Shown here piece after piece: positions 7,927-18,237 of a stretch of DNA of 64,000 nucleotides. Made by a program: the position numbers and the translations under genes. The DNA comes from Chromohalobacter sp. 11-W (GTDB taxonomy: Bacteria; Pseudomonadota; Gammaproteobacteria; Pseudomonadales; Halomonadaceae). The stretch lies in assembly GCF_029889905.1 (NCBI RefSeq), contig NZ_JARANZ010000007.1, positions 62,001 to 126,000 on the forward strand, read 5' to 3'. A model generated the notes under the pieces. That model was given only the letters and a program-made list of their open reading frames with translations. It searched no databases and had not been told where the DNA came from. Position 1 is the first letter of the stretch; every line of letters starts with the position of its first letter.

Positions 7927-8714
7927 CAACGTGTTCGCTCGATGCCCTGCCCGCAGCCAACCCAGGTGCGCCCCGCCTCCTCGACACGTACCCGGACGGG
8001 ATACGGCTTGCCGCTCATGCTGTCGAAACAAGCCCGCGCCTTGAGCTCGACGGTCACCGGTGCGTCAGCGTCGCCAGCCTCGAGCGTCATTCCAGCCTGG
8101 TGGCCGTTGTCGAGCCGCGTGACCCGATAATTCAACGTACGCTTTTGCTCACCGTATTGCGTGACCAGCGTGAGCTGCGGCGCCTCGCGATCGAGTTCGA
8201 GCGTCCATCCAGGCTCATTGCCCTGCCCCTTGAAGATCGCATCCGGGGCGTCGGCGCGCGTGATCGCATCGCGTCGAGCATCTTGCTGACAGGCGAGCTG
8301 GCCGTTATCGCTTTCGACGTGCGCCTCGTCACCCTGCTGGGCGAACGTCAGGGTGCCTTTCCGGTAACGCTTGCCATCTGCAACCACGCTACGCTCGAGC
8401 CCGTAGTACCCCTGCGCCGACCACAACCGCAGGTTATCCCCGGGCGAGGCCGAAATGAGGTCCTGTGCCGGTGTGCAACGCCAGGACACGAATGCCTGCG
8501 CACCATCGGCAAAGAAGGCGCTCGGCAACAGCGGCGACTTGGGGGCGTCGTCGTTCTCGTCCGGCTTATCGAGACGCGGCGGCGGGTTGAAATCGCCTCC
8601 CGAGGCGTCGCTCACCTGTGGCGGCTTCTCGGCACTCGCGCAACCGCCCAACACGACAGCGCATACCACACCCGACAAGACGTGCCGCACACGCCGAGAC
8701 ATTCTAGGGAACAT
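7926..8714 (-). CDS. Lipoprotein with MliC-like and COG3650-like domains
   Basis: 262 residues. Signal peptide with lipobox VLGGC (Cys about residue 25), so probably an outer-membrane lipoprotein. After a proline/aspartate-rich linker, residues about 70-145 resemble MliC, the membrane-bound inhibitor of C-type lysozyme (FVSWRC..., GTLTFAQQGDEAHVES..., with a paired Cys). Residues about 160-260 carry the KGQGNEPGWTLEL pattern of COG3650-type domains. The start at 8714 has GGAG 7 nt upstream. It is monocistronic and convergent with rpiR. Protection of peptidoglycan from lysozyme is suggested by family only. Confidence 0.75.
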   Translation of the reverse strand: MFPRMSRRVRHVLSGVVCAVVLGGCASAEKPPQVSDASGGDFNPPPRLDKPDENDDAPKSPLLPSAFFADGAQAFVSWRCTPAQDLISASPGDNLRLWSAQGYYGLERSVVADGKRYRKGTLTFAQQGDEAHVESDNGQLACQQDARRDAITRADAPDAIFKGQGNEPGWTLELDREAPQLTLVTQYGEQKRTLNYRVTRLDNGHQAGMTLEAGDADAPVTVELKARACFDSMSGKPYPVRVRVEEAGRTWVGCGQGIERTR

Positions 8715-8760
8715 TCAGCTTCTCCTTGCTGGTCAGGACCCGCCCCACATCAGCGGGGCA

Positions 8761-8774
8761 TATTGCATGCAATA
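8761..8774. repeat. TATTGCATGCAATA palindrome, copy 2
   Basis: A perfect 14-bp palindrome 47 bp upstream of the lipoprotein start, sharing the 12-bp core with the copy at 7915-7926 at the gene's 3' end. Its location fits an operator, but no regulator is identified. Confidence 0.45.
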
Positions 8775-8841
8775 TCGATCAATCAAAGAAGGCCGATAGC
8801 ATACCAGTCCTGATGCCATGAGAAACGCTGGGGGCATGAGA

Positions 8842-8875
8842 AACGCGCCGCCGAGCGATGGCTCGGCGGCGCGTT
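8842..8875 (-). terminator. metE terminator hairpin
   Basis: A perfect 15-bp stem (8842-8856 with 8861-8875) and 4-nt loop, very GC-rich, 22 nt past the metE stop. On the minus strand it is followed by a short T-rich TTTCTC run. Consistent with intrinsic termination, possibly also acting on the opposite strand. Confidence 0.7.
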
Positions 8876-8896
8876 CATGGCGTCAACGCGGCAAGC

Positions 8897-11182
8897 TTAA
8901 CCGTGACGGCGACGCAACGTCTTGGCCGCATCGACCATGTTGGCCAATGCCGGCTCGACTTCCGCCCAACCGCGCGTTTTCAGCCCGCAATCCGGATTGA
9001 CCCAAAGCCGCTCGGCGGGAATCTTCTCGGCGGCTTTTTCCATCAACTGCACCATCCACTCCACCTCGGGAATGTTGGGCGAGTGGATGTCGTACACGCC
9101 CGGGCCGATCTCGTTGGGATAGGCGAAGTCCTGGAAGGCGTCGAGCAGCTCCATGTCCGAACGCGACGTCTCGATGGTGATCACGTCGGCATCCAGCGCA
9201 GCGATGGCGGCGATGATGTCGTTGAACTCCGAATAGCACATATGCGTGTGGATCTGCGTCTCGTCACGGGCGACGGCCGCGCTCAACTTGAAGCTTTCTA
9301 CCGCCCAGTCGAGGTAGCGCTGCCATTCGCCCTGCCGCAGCGGCAGACCTTCGCGCAGTGCCGGCTCGTCGATCTGGATGATCTTGATACCCGCCGCTTC
9401 GAGATCGGCGACTTCGTCACGCAGGGACAAGGCAATCTGACGGCAGGTGGCATCGCGTGGCTGGTCGTCGCGCACGAAGGACCACTGCAGAATCGTCACC
9501 GGCCCGGTGAGCATGCCCTTCATGGGCTTGTCGGTGAGCGATTGCGCGTACTCGCTCCAGCGCACCGTCATCGGGCCGGGGCGGCTCACATCACCGAAGA
9601 TCACCGGCGGCTTCACGCAACGTGAACCGTAACTCTGCACCCAGCCGAAGCGCGTGAAGGCAAAGCCATCCAGCAGTTCGCCGAAGTATTCGACCATGTC
9701 GTTACGCTCGGGCTCGCCGTGGACCGGCACGTCGATATCCAAGGCGTCCTGGCGCTCGACGGCGTGAACGATCTCCTCGCGCATGCGGGCCTCATAGGCA
9801 TCCCGACCTAATTCACCATTCTTGAAGGCGCGGCGCGCAGCGCGGATGTCCTGCGTCTGCGGGAACGAACCGATCGTGGTGGTCGGAAACAGCGGCAGGT
9901 CGAGGTGACGAAGCTGAGCCTTGGCACGTGCACCGTAAGGGCTCGGGCGTTCGGCGTCGGCGGCGGAAGTACCCGCCAGGCGCTCGCCCACGGCGGGTTT
10001 GTGAATGCGTGGGGAGTTGCGGCGTGCCTCCAGCGCTTGCGTGGCGGCCTCCAGACGAGCAGTGTCGTCCGGGGTCGCACGGCCATCGAGCAAGTGCGTC
10101 ACGGTGACGATTTCATCGAGCTTCTGGCGGGCGAAGGCCAGCCAATTCTTGAGCTCGGCGTCGAGATCGGTTTCCGCGTCGAGGTCCACCGGCACGTGCA
10201 GCAGCGAGCAGGAGGCCGAGATCCACAGACGCTCGCCGAGGCGCGCGCGGGCCACTTGCAGGCGCTCGCGCAGCGCCGCCAGATCAGCGCGCCAGATGTT
10301 GCGCCCGTCGATGGCGCCGATGGACAGCACTTTATAGGTGGGAAGACGGTCGAGCACCGCATCGAGCTGTTCGGGCGCGCGGACCGTATCGATATGCAGC
10401 CCGGCGACCGGCAATCCGGCGGCCAGGCCCAGGTTGTCGCCCAGGGCGCCGAAATAGGTCGCCACCAGAAGCTTGACCCGCGCGGACTGCAACTTGTTGT
10501 AGGCGGCCTCGAAGGCCTGGCGCCAGTCGCGCGGCAAGTCCTGCACCAGGGCCGGCTCGTCGAGCTGTACCCATTCGACGCCCTGCGCCGCCAAACGCTC
10601 GAGGATCTCGCCATACACCGGCAACAGCGCATCGAGCAGGGTCAGACGGTCGAGCCCTGCGCTTTTTTCCTTGGCCAGCCACAACCAACTGATGGGGCCC
10701 AGCAACGCTACCTTGACCGGGTGCCCTTCGGCCTGGGCCTCGGCAACCTCGTCGAACAACCGCGTGGAGGCCACCCGGAAGCGTTGATCGGTATGCAGCT
10801 CGGGGACCAGGTAGTGGTAGTTGGTGTCGAAATACTTGGTCATCTCACAAGCCGCCGCTGGCTCGCCGGTGGGCGCTCGGCCACGCGCCATGCGGAACGT
10901 GGTATCCAGATCGACCTCGCCTTCGACGGCACCGAAACGCGGCGGCACCGCACCCAGCAGCGCACTGACGTTGAGCACCTGATCGTAGAAGGCGAAGTCG
11001 CCCACGGTGACGAGATCGAGCCCCGCATCGCGGCTGGCTTTCCAATGCGCGGCTCGCAGCGCCTTGCCGCTCTCTTCGAGCGCGGCCTGATCGATATCGC
11101 CTTTCCAGTAAGCCTCGACGGCCTTTTTCAACTCACGGTTCGCGCCAATGCGTGGATAACCCAGAACGTGTGCCAGCGCCAT
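8897..11182 (-). CDS. metE: Cobalamin-independent methionine synthase MetE
   Basis: 761 residues, full length for 5-methyltetrahydropteroyltriglutamate-homocysteine methyltransferase. The opening ([23 protein letters not shown]) is the family signature. The C-terminal half has the zinc ligands in HMCYSEFND and NPDCGLKTR, and the catalytic [25 protein letters not shown] segment. It makes methionine from homocysteine in the cytosol. AAGGGG precedes the ATG. The divergent gene is metR, its expected activator. A B12-dependent MetH elsewhere cannot be excluded. Confidence 0.97.
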   Translation of the reverse strand: MALAHVLGYPRIGANRELKKAVEAYWKGDIDQAALEESGKALRAAHWKASRDAGLDLVTVGDFAFYDQVLNVSALLGAVPPRFGAVEGEVDLDTTFRMARGRAPTGEPAAACEMTKYFDTNYHYLVPELHTDQRFRVASTRLFDEVAEAQAEGHPVKVALLGPISWLWLAKEKSAGLDRLTLLDALLPVYGEILERLAAQGVEWVQLDEPALVQDLPRDWRQAFEAAYNKLQSARVKLLVATYFGALGDNLGLAAGLPVAGLHIDTVRAPEQLDAVLDRLPTYKVLSIGAIDGRNIWRADLAALRERLQVARARLGERLWISASCSLLHVPVDLDAETDLDAELKNWLAFARQKLDEIVTVTHLLDGRATPDDTARLEAATQALEARRNSPRIHKPAVGERLAGTSAADAERPSPYGARAKAQLRHLDLPLFPTTTIGSFPQTQDIRAARRAFKNGELGRDAYEARMREEIVHAVERQDALDIDVPVHGEPERNDMVEYFGELLDGFAFTRFGWVQSYGSRCVKPPVIFGDVSRPGPMTVRWSEYAQSLTDKPMKGMLTGPVTILQWSFVRDDQPRDATCRQIALSLRDEVADLEAAGIKIIQIDEPALREGLPLRQGEWQRYLDWAVESFKLSAAVARDETQIHTHMCYSEFNDIIAAIAALDADVITIETSRSDMELLDAFQDFAYPNEIGPGVYDIHSPNIPEVEWMVQLMEKAAEKIPAERLWVNPDCGLKTRGWAEVEPALANMVDAAKTLRRRHG

Positions 11183-11227
11183 CGTGTTTCCCCTTGCGGT
11201 ATGCGGCTAGAATAAGTGACTTCGTGG

Positions 11228-11244
11228 TCACGGCAGCGCCGTGA
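11228..11244. promoter_or_regulatory. Inverted repeat in the metE-metR divergent region
   Basis: TCACGGC and GCCGTGA form a perfect 7-bp inverted repeat with a 3-nt spacer, 46 bp upstream of the metE start. It does not match the E. coli MetR site (TGAAN5TTCA), of which no perfect copy was found in the gap. It may be an operator or a leader hairpin. Confidence 0.35.
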
Positions 11245-11328
11245 TGTGCTGGCGGGCAGTCTCGCTGGCGGCAGCGCGTGAATCAAACTAAATTAATTAA
11301 TCATCAAAATGAACGGCTCTCATACACC

Positions 11329-12243
11329 ATGCTCGAGCTTCGCCATCTCCGCACCTTGATCGCATTACGTGACGCCGGCTCGCTCGTCGAGGCCGCCGAA
11401 CGCGTGCATCTCACCCAATCGGCGCTCTCGCATCAGATCAAAGATCTCGAGGAGCGCCTGGACACGCCCCTGTTCCAGCGCAAGACACGTCCGGTCACCT
11501 TCACGCGGGCGGGCGAGCGTCTGCTCGCGCTGGCCGAACAGATCCTGCCGCAGATCCGCATGGCGGAACGCGACCTGGCACGCCTGGCCGGCCATGAACA
11601 AGGGCGTTTGCACATGGCCATCGAGTGCCATAGCTGCTTTCAATGGTTGATGCCGACCATCGATCATTTCCGCGATCACTGGCCGGAGGTCGAGGTCGAT
11701 ATCCCCAGCGGCTACAGTTTCGATGCCTTGCCGTCACTGGCGCGGGAATCGCTGGATTTGGTGATCACTGCCGACCCCCAGCCGCTAGCCGGGATTCATT
11801 ACGAACCCTTGTTCCGCTACGAAGGGCTACTCGCGGTGGGCAAGCAGCATGCCCTGGCACGCCGCGACTGGGTCACGCCGGAACAACTGGCCGACGAGAC
11901 ACTGATCACCTACCCGGTGGAGCACACGCGCCTCGACGTCTTCACCCAGTTCCTGACGCCCGCGGGCTTCACACCGGCCGAGGTGCGCACCGCCGAGCTG
12001 ACGATCATGATGATGCAGTTGGTGGCCAGCGGTCGGGGGGTCTGCGCGCTGCCCAATTGGGCGCTCACGGAGTATCTGGAGCGCGGTTATGTGCGCGCCC
12101 TGCATCTCGGCGAGCAGGGAGTATGGAGCACGCTGTTCGCGGCGATTCGCGAGGAGAGCCGTGACGAGCCGTGGATGGAGGACTTCCTGCGCACCGCGCG
12201 CGAGACCTCCTTCTCGGTACTCGAGGGGATCAAGCCGGCGTAG
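11329..12243 (+). CDS. metR: LysR-family activator MetR
   Basis: 304 residues: LysR HTH at 1-60 (MLELRHLRTLIALRDAGSL... QSALSHQIKDLEERL) and a substrate-binding domain from about 90. The start at 11329 matches the N-terminus of MetR proteins; 17 further in-frame codons upstream from a GTG at 11278 run through AT-rich promoter sequence. The Shine-Dalgarno is weak. It is divergent from metE, the classic arrangement in which MetR, with homocysteine as co-inducer, activates metE. Pairing with metE makes the assignment strong. Confidence 0.92.
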   Translation: MLELRHLRTLIALRDAGSLVEAAERVHLTQSALSHQIKDLEERLDTPLFQRKTRPVTFTRAGERLLALAEQILPQIRMAERDLARLAGHEQGRLHMAIECHSCFQWLMPTIDHFRDHWPEVEVDIPSGYSFDALPSLARESLDLVITADPQPLAGIHYEPLFRYEGLLAVGKQHALARRDWVTPEQLADETLITYPVEHTRLDVFTQFLTPAGFTPAEVRTAELTIMMMQLVASGRGVCALPNWALTEYLERGYVRALHLGEQGVWSTLFAAIREESRDEPWMEDFLRTARETSFSVLEGIKPA

Positions 12244-12312
12244 CCACGTCTCGTCGCCACGCTTGCACGCCATCGCTGGCGGCATGCACACGTCTACCGA
12301 GTGCGATAGCGC

Positions 12313-13956
12313 TCAAACATCGCCTAGGCGGCGCCCCCACGGATGGCGCGGCTCGCCCTGAAGCATATCCGACGTCGGCAGCAACAGGCTGAAGCGCGCC
12401 CCGCCGAGGCGTTGGCTGCGTTCGACCACGACGCTGCCGCCATGCCAGGCCATGATTTTCTGTACGATGGAGAGCCCCAGGCCATAACCGCCGGAGCGCC
12501 GCGTGCGACTGTCGTCGAGACGCGCGAAGGGTTTGAAGATCAACAGGCGGTCGGCTTCGGGCACCCCCGCGCCGTCGTCTTCGACATCCAGCCGCACGGC
12601 CCGCGCTTCCCGCGTCACGCTCACATGGATATGCCCTTCCGCATGGCGGCAGGCATTGGCCACGAGATTGGCAAGCGCGCGCTGCAGATAACGCGGATCA
12701 GCCTCGACATCGACGTCCTCGCCTGCCAAGACTTCCAAGCGCAAATGCGCGTGCAGCGGCGCCAGGGTATCGACCACGCGATGGGCCATGGCGCGACAAT
12801 CGGTGGTCTCGGTGGCGAGCTGGATGCCCTGGGCGCTGTCACTGCCCAGGCGGGCGTAGGTCAGGATCTCATCGACGAGTTGATCGAGTTCCTCGATATC
12901 CCCGTCGATGTCCTGCAACTGACGCCGCACCACGGGTTCTTCGGTCATGTCTTCGACCATCTGCACCGCGAAACGAATACGTGCCACCGGAGTGCGCAAT
13001 TCATGGGAGACGGCGCGGATCATTTCCTGCTGCGTACGCAACAACGATTGCACCTGGGCCGCCATGCCGTTGAAGGCCATCCCCAGCCGCCCGAGAAAGT
13101 CGTTGCTTTCGACCTTGACGCGGGTATCCAGATGGCCCCCGGCGATGCGCGTGGCGGCACGCTCCAAGCGCTCCACGCGCCCTTCCACACCGCGCACCAC
13201 GAAGTAGATGGTGCCCGCCAATACCAGCAACATGATGCCCAGCAGGACCAGCGCCAACGAGATAGGCATCGGTTCGAAGGACGGGATGGGGCCGATATCG
13301 AGCCAGCGATCCGCTCCCAACCGTGCGTGCACATACAACACGCCGAGCCCCGGCTCGAGGCGCACGACGACTTCACCGCCCTCGAGACGCGATTGCTGGA
13401 TAGGATCGACCCCCGAGGGTGGCGTCGGTGAGACCTCCAGCGGGATCTTGAAGACACGCTGAAGGCGCGCCAGACGCTCGGCGCGCTCATCTTCCGAAAC
13501 GCCGCTGAGCCAGGTTCGCAGAGCCTCGGTCGCGCCGCGTAACTGCATCTCCTTGAGCCCACCAACACGCACTTCCAGCAGCCAAGGCGCATCCGGCAGA
13601 CGCCTTAGCACCGACCATGCCGCGTCATGACGCTCGACCAGCGGCCGCCCTTCATTGAGCCGCGAGCGGTCGAAGTAACTCAGCGCTACGTCATCGATGG
13701 GGTGCAACGTCATGGGAACACCCAGCGTCGACGACATCGACGCCAGCCATTCATCGCGCTCGTCGACCGGCTGCTCGGCGGCCAGATGCGCGAGCACCTG
13801 CATCGGGCCGCTGGCCAAACGCTCGCGGTAATTCTCCTGACGCACCTGATCGACCACCAGGTACCCCAGTAATGCGAGTCCGAATGTCAGCACCAACGCC
13901 AGCAACAACAAGGCGTAAACGCGCAGGAAGGTGCTGTCCGACAGGGTTCGCCGCAT
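12313..13956 (-). CDS. rstB: Sensor histidine kinase, RstB-like
   Basis: 547 residues. Transmembrane helix 1 lies at about 10-35, a large periplasmic sensor region at about 40-225, and helix 2 at about 230-255. HAMP, the H-box SHELRTPVARIRFA, and the N (NLVANACRHAE), D/G (DVEDDGAGV) and G2 boxes follow. The ATG at 13956 follows the rstA stop by 5 nt; a TTG one codon earlier is the other possible start. It pairs with the response regulator just upstream. The RstB label rests on the neighbour's very RstA-like C-terminus and on H-box style; the signal is unknown. Confidence 0.85.
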   Translation of the reverse strand: MRRTLSDSTFLRVYALLLLALVLTFGLALLGYLVVDQVRQENYRERLASGPMQVLAHLAAEQPVDERDEWLASMSSTLGVPMTLHPIDDVALSYFDRSRLNEGRPLVERHDAAWSVLRRLPDAPWLLEVRVGGLKEMQLRGATEALRTWLSGVSEDERAERLARLQRVFKIPLEVSPTPPSGVDPIQQSRLEGGEVVVRLEPGLGVLYVHARLGADRWLDIGPIPSFEPMPISLALVLLGIMLLVLAGTIYFVVRGVEGRVERLERAATRIAGGHLDTRVKVESNDFLGRLGMAFNGMAAQVQSLLRTQQEMIRAVSHELRTPVARIRFAVQMVEDMTEEPVVRRQLQDIDGDIEELDQLVDEILTYARLGSDSAQGIQLATETTDCRAMAHRVVDTLAPLHAHLRLEVLAGEDVDVEADPRYLQRALANLVANACRHAEGHIHVSVTREARAVRLDVEDDGAGVPEADRLLIFKPFARLDDSRTRRSGGYGLGLSIVQKIMAWHGGSVVVERSQRLGGARFSLLLPTSDMLQGEPRHPWGRRLGDV

Positions 13957-13961
13957 CAACG

Positions 13962-14681
13962 TTAGCTATCCTTGACGAACAGATACCCTTTACTGCGCAC
14001 GGTCTTGATTCGGTGCGGTTGGTTGGGGTCGTCGCCGATCTTGGGCCGAATACGCGAGACCCGTACATCGATCGAGCGATCCTGTCCGTCATACTTGATG
14101 CCCCGCAGCTGCGAAAAGATTTCCTCGCGGGTCAGTACGCGGCCGGCATTGCCAGCCAACAGCCACAATAGGTCGAACTCGGCGCTGGTCAAGTCGATGC
14201 GCTCGTCGTTGAGCCAGGCCTCGCGGGTGGCGCTATCGATGAGCAGATCGCCGAAGTTCAGCCGGGTGGCACCGCTAGCGGCGTCCAGAGCATCGGCACG
14301 GCGCAGCAGGGCGCGCATGCGCGCCAGCAGCACGCGCGGCTGCACCGGCTTGGGCACATAGTCGTCGGCGCCCATTTCGAGCCCCAGCACCTGGTCCATG
14401 TCGTCGGTACGCGCGGTCAGCATGAGAATGGGGCCGGCATACTGAGCACGCACACGACGGCAAATGGAAAGACCATCCTCGCCGGGCAACATGAGGTCGA
14501 GAATGACCATATCCGGCTGCTCGTCGAGAATACGCTCCACGGCACGTGCGCCGTCGTATTCCAGATCGACCTGGAACTCATTCGCCTCGAGGTACTCCCG
14601 CGTCAGATGCGCCAGCCGCTCGTCGTCCTCTATGATCAGGACGTGATCGTGATGTCTGCTGCTGTCCAAGCTGTCATCCAT
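13962..14681 (-). CDS. rstA: OmpR/PhoB-type response regulator, RstA-like
   Basis: 239 residues: receiver domain with acidic pair EDD (about 18-20), phosphoacceptor Asp in VILDLMLPGEDG, TAR and the PKPVQPRVL lysine, then a winged-helix DNA-binding domain. The tail GIKYDGQDRSIDVRVSRIRPKIGDD...VRSKGYLF is the form typical of RstA. The AAGGG upstream abuts the ATG with almost no spacing, so initiation may be weak or the true start slightly different. It is cotranscribed with rstB. Confidence 0.88.
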   Translation of the reverse strand: MDDSLDSSRHHDHVLIIEDDERLAHLTREYLEANEFQVDLEYDGARAVERILDEQPDMVILDLMLPGEDGLSICRRVRAQYAGPILMLTARTDDMDQVLGLEMGADDYVPKPVQPRVLLARMRALLRRADALDAASGATRLNFGDLLIDSATREAWLNDERIDLTSAEFDLLWLLAGNAGRVLTREEIFSQLRGIKYDGQDRSIDVRVSRIRPKIGDDPNQPHRIKTVRSKGYLFVKDS

Positions 14682-14981
14682 CCCTTTACATTAGTGCCAT
14701 GAAGCCCTGCCTACCTTCGGCCTTGTCGTGCGAGTTCCGTTCGTCTTTATTTTGTATTCTTCGCGCTATCCAAAGAGACTCCGCCTGAATAAGCGGTGCG
14801 ACAAAGGGGTGCATGCCGCCACTCCCTACCATAGCGGAAAGCAAGCGATGATACCCGAATTCACTCTCGAGTAGCTGTCGAGCATCATAGAGATCGCCAC
14901 GCTGATTGAAAAATCGTCGCGTAGCAGCGAGTTATAGATATCTTGACGGAGCGCAAGAACAACCCCCAAGAGAGACACAGA

Positions 14982-15001
14982 CTATCCACAGCTTATCCAC
15001 T
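14982..15001 (+). promoter_or_regulatory. Pair of DnaA-box-like 9-mers upstream of nrdA
   Basis: CTATCCACA (14982-14990) and TTATCCACT (14993-15001) each differ by one base from the TTATCCACA consensus. They are in tandem with an 11-bp period. DnaA boxes in front of nrdAB are known in E. coli, where DnaA links ribonucleotide reductase expression to replication. Confidence 0.6.
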
Positions 15002-15029
15002 TGCGACCCCTGAGAAACAGCTCTATCTT
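15001..15029 (+). promoter_or_regulatory. Candidate nrdA promoter
   Basis: TTGCGA (15001-15006) and TATCTT (15024-15029) are separated by 17 bp, each 4/6 to consensus. The -35 abuts the second DnaA-like box. It is a candidate only; other AT-rich hexamers are nearby. Confidence 0.35.
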
Positions 15030-15049
15030 GTGCTCATCATCAAGACCCA

Positions 15050-15066
15050 CCCCATATATAGGGATC
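15050..15066 (+). promoter_or_regulatory. AT-rich NrdR-box-like element
   Basis: CCCCATATATAGGG lies about 20 bp after the candidate -10, followed by CACAGTATTTAGCGTG. Both resemble the ACAC-(A/T)6-8-GTGT shape of NrdR boxes, but the first is one base short of the consensus spacing and the pair is closer together than usual. Confidence 0.3.
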
Positions 15067-15226
15067 ACAGTATTTAGCGTGCTCGTCCCGAATGGGCCTC
15101 TTCCGGCACGAAAATGCCGAGACAAGACGGCTAATTCGGCCATCGTCGCCATAAAGCTCGACTTCTCGCGATGCGACATGACCGGCGGCACCTTTTCCCT
15201 TGGACCCGTAACGACAGGAAGGCGTC

Positions 15227-18160
15227 ATGGATACCACTCTTTCTTCCCCTGACAAGGCGTCAGTAGACATCACCGCGCCGCAGCGACTGCGTGTCATCAA
15301 GCGAGGCGGTGATGTTGCAGCCTTTGATGGCAGCAAGATCTCGGTGGCGATCACCAAGGCATTCATCGCCACCGAAGGCGATAATGCCGCAGCATCGTCA
15401 CGCATCCGTGACTTCGTTCACGAGGCGACCCAGAACATCGTCGATACCTTCCTGCGTCGCATGCCCGATGGCGGCACCCTGCACATCGAAGACATTCAGG
15501 ACCAAGTCGAGCTGGCTCTGATGCGCGCCGGCGAGCAGAAAGTCGCCCGCGCCTATGTGCTGTACCGCGAGGAACATGCTCGCGCCCGTCAGCCCCAGAA
15601 CGGCGATATCGCCAAGCCCCACCCCAGCCTCAACGTCACGCAGGCCGACGGCACCGTGCGTCCGCTGGACCTGGGCCGGGTCGAGACGCTGGTGTTTGAC
15701 GCCTGCGAAGGGCTCACCAACGTCGAGCCACAGAAGATCGTCGACGCGTCGCTGAAGAATCTCTATGACGGCGTTTCCATCGATGGCGTGTCGCAAGCGC
15801 TGACGATGACCGCGCGCACCTTGGTCGAAAAAGAGCCCAACTATACCTACGCCACCGCGCGACTCTTGCAGGACAACCTGCGTCGCGAGGCACTCTCCTT
15901 CCTGGATATCGCCGACGAAGCGACTTACCAGGAGATGGCCGACCTCTATGCGCCGGCCTTCAAGGCCTACATCGCCAAGGGCATCGCGTTCGACCAACTC
16001 GACCCGCAGCTTGCCGAGTTCGATCTCGAGCGCCTCGGTGCGGCGTTGGATCACACCCGCGACGCCCAGTTCACCTACCTCGGCCTGCAGACGCTTTACG
16101 ACCGCTACTTTCTGCACCACGACGACATCCGCTACGAACTCCCGCAGGTCATGTTCATGCGTGTCGCCATGGGCCTGGCGCTCAACGAAGACGATCGCGA
16201 AGCGCGCGCCATCGAATTCTACGAGTTACTCTCGAGCTTCGACTACATGGGCTCCACGCCGACGCTATTCAACGCTGGCACCGTCAAGAGCCAGCTTTCT
16301 TCGTGTTATCTCACTACCGTGCCCGATCAGCTCGATGGCATCTACGGGGCGATACGCGACAACGCCATGCTCTCAAAGTGGGCCGGCGGATTAGGCAACG
16401 ATTGGACCCCGGTGCGTGCACTGGGCTCCTACATCAAGGGCACCAACGGCAAGTCGCAAGGCGTGGTGCCGTTCCTCAAGGTGGTCAACGACACTGCCGT
16501 GGCCGTCAATCAGGGTGGCAAGCGCAAGGGCGCGGTCTGCGCCTATCTCGAGACCTGGCATCTCGACGTCGAGGAATTTCTCGAACTGCGCAAGAATACC
16601 GGTGACGACCGCCGCCGTACCCATGACATGAACACCGCCAACTGGGTGCCGGACCTGTTCATGAAGCGGGTCTTCGACGACGAAGAATGGACGCTGTTCT
16701 CGCCGTCCACCTGCCCCGATCTGCACGACCTGTACGGCGCCGCCTTCGAAAAGCGCTACGCCGAGTACGAGGAAATGACCCGCAACGGACAGCTCAAACT
16801 GTTCAAGCGCGTCAAGGCCAAGGACTTGTGGCGCAAGATGCTGTCCATGCTGTTCGAAACCGGCCATCCGTGGATCACCTTCAAGGACCCGTGCAACCTG
16901 CGCAGCCCGCAGAACCATGCCGGCGTGGTGCATAGCTCCAACCTGTGCACGGAGATCACCCTCAATACCTCGGCGGACGAAATCGCCGTGTGCAACCTGG
17001 GCTCGATCAACCTGGCGCAGCACATCGTCGACGGCGAGCTCGATGGCGACAAGCTGAAGAAGACCGTCAAGACGGCCGTGCGCATGCTCGATAACGTCAT
17101 CGACATCAACTACTACGCCGTGCCGCAGGCCAAGAATTCCAACTTCAAGCACCGCCCGGTGGGGCTCGGCTTGATGGGCTTTCAAGACGCGCTCTACAAG
17201 CGTGGGATCGCCTACGCCTCCCAGGAAGCCGTTGCATTCTCCGACACCTCGATGGAGCTGATCAGCTATCACGCCATCGAAGCCTCCAGTGACCTGGCCG
17301 CCGAGCGCGGACGCTACCAAAGCTTCGAAGGCTCGCTATGGAGCAAGGGCGTGCTGCCCATCGACTCCATCGCGAACCTGGCCGAGGAACGCGGCGCCGA
17401 CTATATCGAGGTGGACACCTCCACCACGCAAGATTGGACGCGTCTGCGCGACAAGGTCACCAGCCAAGGAATGCGCAACTCCAACGTCATGGCGATCGCG
17501 CCGACCGCGACGATCTCCAACATCTGTGGCGTGACGCAGTCCATCGAGCCGACCTACCAGAACCTGTTCGTCAAATCGAACCTCTCCGGCGAGTTCACCG
17601 TGGTCAACGCCTACATGGTCAACGATCTCAAGGAACGCGGCCTGTGGGACGAGGTCATGATCAACGATCTCAAGTACTACGACGGTAGCGTGCAGCCCAT
17701 CGACCGCGTGCCGGACGACCTCAAGGCCCGCTATGCCAGTGCCTTCGAGGTCGAGCCCAAGTGGTTGGTCGAAGCCGCCGCACGGCGCCAGAAGTGGATC
17801 GATCAGGCGCAGTCGCTGAACCTCTACATCGCCGGCGTCTCGGGCAAGAAGCTCGATGTCACCTATCGCATGGCCTGGTTCCGTGGCCTCAAGACCACCT
17901 ATTACCTGCGCGCGCTAGGCGCCACCTCGGTGGAAAAATCCACCGTCGATCGTGGCAATCTCAATGCCGTGGGCAACGCCGATAGCAGTGCGGCGGCGTC
18001 GACTCAACCCGCCGCCAGCGGCGCACCCAGCCCAGCGGCCAGTGGCGCCTCCGGCGAAGCACGCGGCATCGACGACTTCCTGAGCGGCAAGAGCGGCAGC
18101 GGCTCGCGCGCGCCCTCGGCGGGCGATATCGACGAGCTCGGCTGCGAGGCTTGCCAGTAG
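15227..18160 (+). CDS. nrdA: Ribonucleoside-diphosphate reductase class Ia, alpha subunit
   Basis: 977 residues, well above the 761 of E. coli NrdA because of extra N-terminal sequence. Residues about 20-120 form one ATP-cone ([19 protein letters not shown]...) and about 128-220 a second ([19 protein letters not shown]...). The catalytic barrel follows ([44 protein letters not shown]). An Ala/Ser/Gly/Pro-rich flexible tail ends in ELGCEACQ, the redox-active cysteine pair. GGAAGG precedes the ATG. Pseudomonas aeruginosa NrdA has a comparable two-cone architecture. It makes dNDPs with NrdB, encoded just downstream. Confidence 0.96.
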   Translation: MDTTLSSPDKASVDITAPQRLRVIKRGGDVAAFDGSKISVAITKAFIATEGDNAAASSRIRDFVHEATQNIVDTFLRRMPDGGTLHIEDIQDQVELALMRAGEQKVARAYVLYREEHARARQPQNGDIAKPHPSLNVTQADGTVRPLDLGRVETLVFDACEGLTNVEPQKIVDASLKNLYDGVSIDGVSQALTMTARTLVEKEPNYTYATARLLQDNLRREALSFLDIADEATYQEMADLYAPAFKAYIAKGIAFDQLDPQLAEFDLERLGAALDHTRDAQFTYLGLQTLYDRYFLHHDDIRYELPQVMFMRVAMGLALNEDDREARAIEFYELLSSFDYMGSTPTLFNAGTVKSQLSSCYLTTVPDQLDGIYGAIRDNAMLSKWAGGLGNDWTPVRALGSYIKGTNGKSQGVVPFLKVVNDTAVAVNQGGKRKGAVCAYLETWHLDVEEFLELRKNTGDDRRRTHDMNTANWVPDLFMKRVFDDEEWTLFSPSTCPDLHDLYGAAFEKRYAEYEEMTRNGQLKLFKRVKAKDLWRKMLSMLFETGHPWITFKDPCNLRSPQNHAGVVHSSNLCTEITLNTSADEIAVCNLGSINLAQHIVDGELDGDKLKKTVKTAVRMLDNVIDINYYAVPQAKNSNFKHRPVGLGLMGFQDALYKRGIAYASQEAVAFSDTSMELISYHAIEASSDLAAERGRYQSFEGSLWSKGVLPIDSIANLAEERGADYIEVDTSTTQDWTRLRDKVTSQGMRNSNVMAIAPTATISNICGVTQSIEPTYQNLFVKSNLSGEFTVVNAYMVNDLKERGLWDEVMINDLKYYDGSVQPIDRVPDDLKARYASAFEVEPKWLVEAAARRQKWIDQAQSLNLYIAGVSGKKLDVTYRMAWFRGLKTTYYLRALGATSVEKSTVDRGNLNAVGNADSSAAASTQPAASGAPSPAASGASGEARGIDDFLSGKSGSGSRAPSAGDIDELGCEACQ

Positions 18161-18197
18161 ACGCTGACCACTTTTATTCGACGTGGCCTCAGCCGCC

Positions 18198-18237
18198 TGT
18201 GGGAGCGAACTTGTTCGCGAATGAATTCGCTCCCACA
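18198..18237. repeat. REP-like palindromic element between nrdA and nrdB
   Basis: A 12-bp perfect inverted repeat (TGTGGGAGCGAA at 18198-18209, TTCGCTCCCACA at 18226-18237) encloses a secondary TTCGCGAA palindrome. The GTGGGAGCG...TTCGCGAA shape is that of Pseudomonas-type REP sequences, which RAYT transposases mobilise. Only one copy is seen in this window. Transcribed, it makes a strong hairpin that could uncouple nrdA and nrdB mRNA levels. Confidence 0.6.

Larger units (their letters stand above)
14682..15226. other. 545-bp intergenic region between rstA and nrdA
   Basis: No supported gene. The left half (14682-14940) presumably carries the rstA promoter, but no clear -35/-10 stands out. 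The right half carries two DnaA-box-like 9-mers, a plausible nrdA promoter and an AT-rich NrdR-box-like element, listed separately. A leader of about 190 nt would precede nrdA. Confidence 0.6.

Noticed and set aside
9905..11215. A 436-codon open frame on the plus strand antisense to metE
   Set aside because: Shadow of the metE codon pattern; no family features, and it would run across the metE promoter.
11183..11328. SAM or cobalamin riboswitch before metE
   Set aside because: The gap is only 146 bp, shared with metR, and shows neither the multi-stem layout of a SAM riboswitch nor a B12 box.
12343..13431. A 362-codon plus-strand frame opposite the RstB-like kinase
   Set aside because: His/Gly/Arg-rich composition typical of antisense frames; the kinase frame has all catalytic boxes.
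14941..14970. TTGACG as -35 of nrdA
   Set aside because: No acceptable -10 lies 16-18 bp downstream; the sequence there is C/A-rich.
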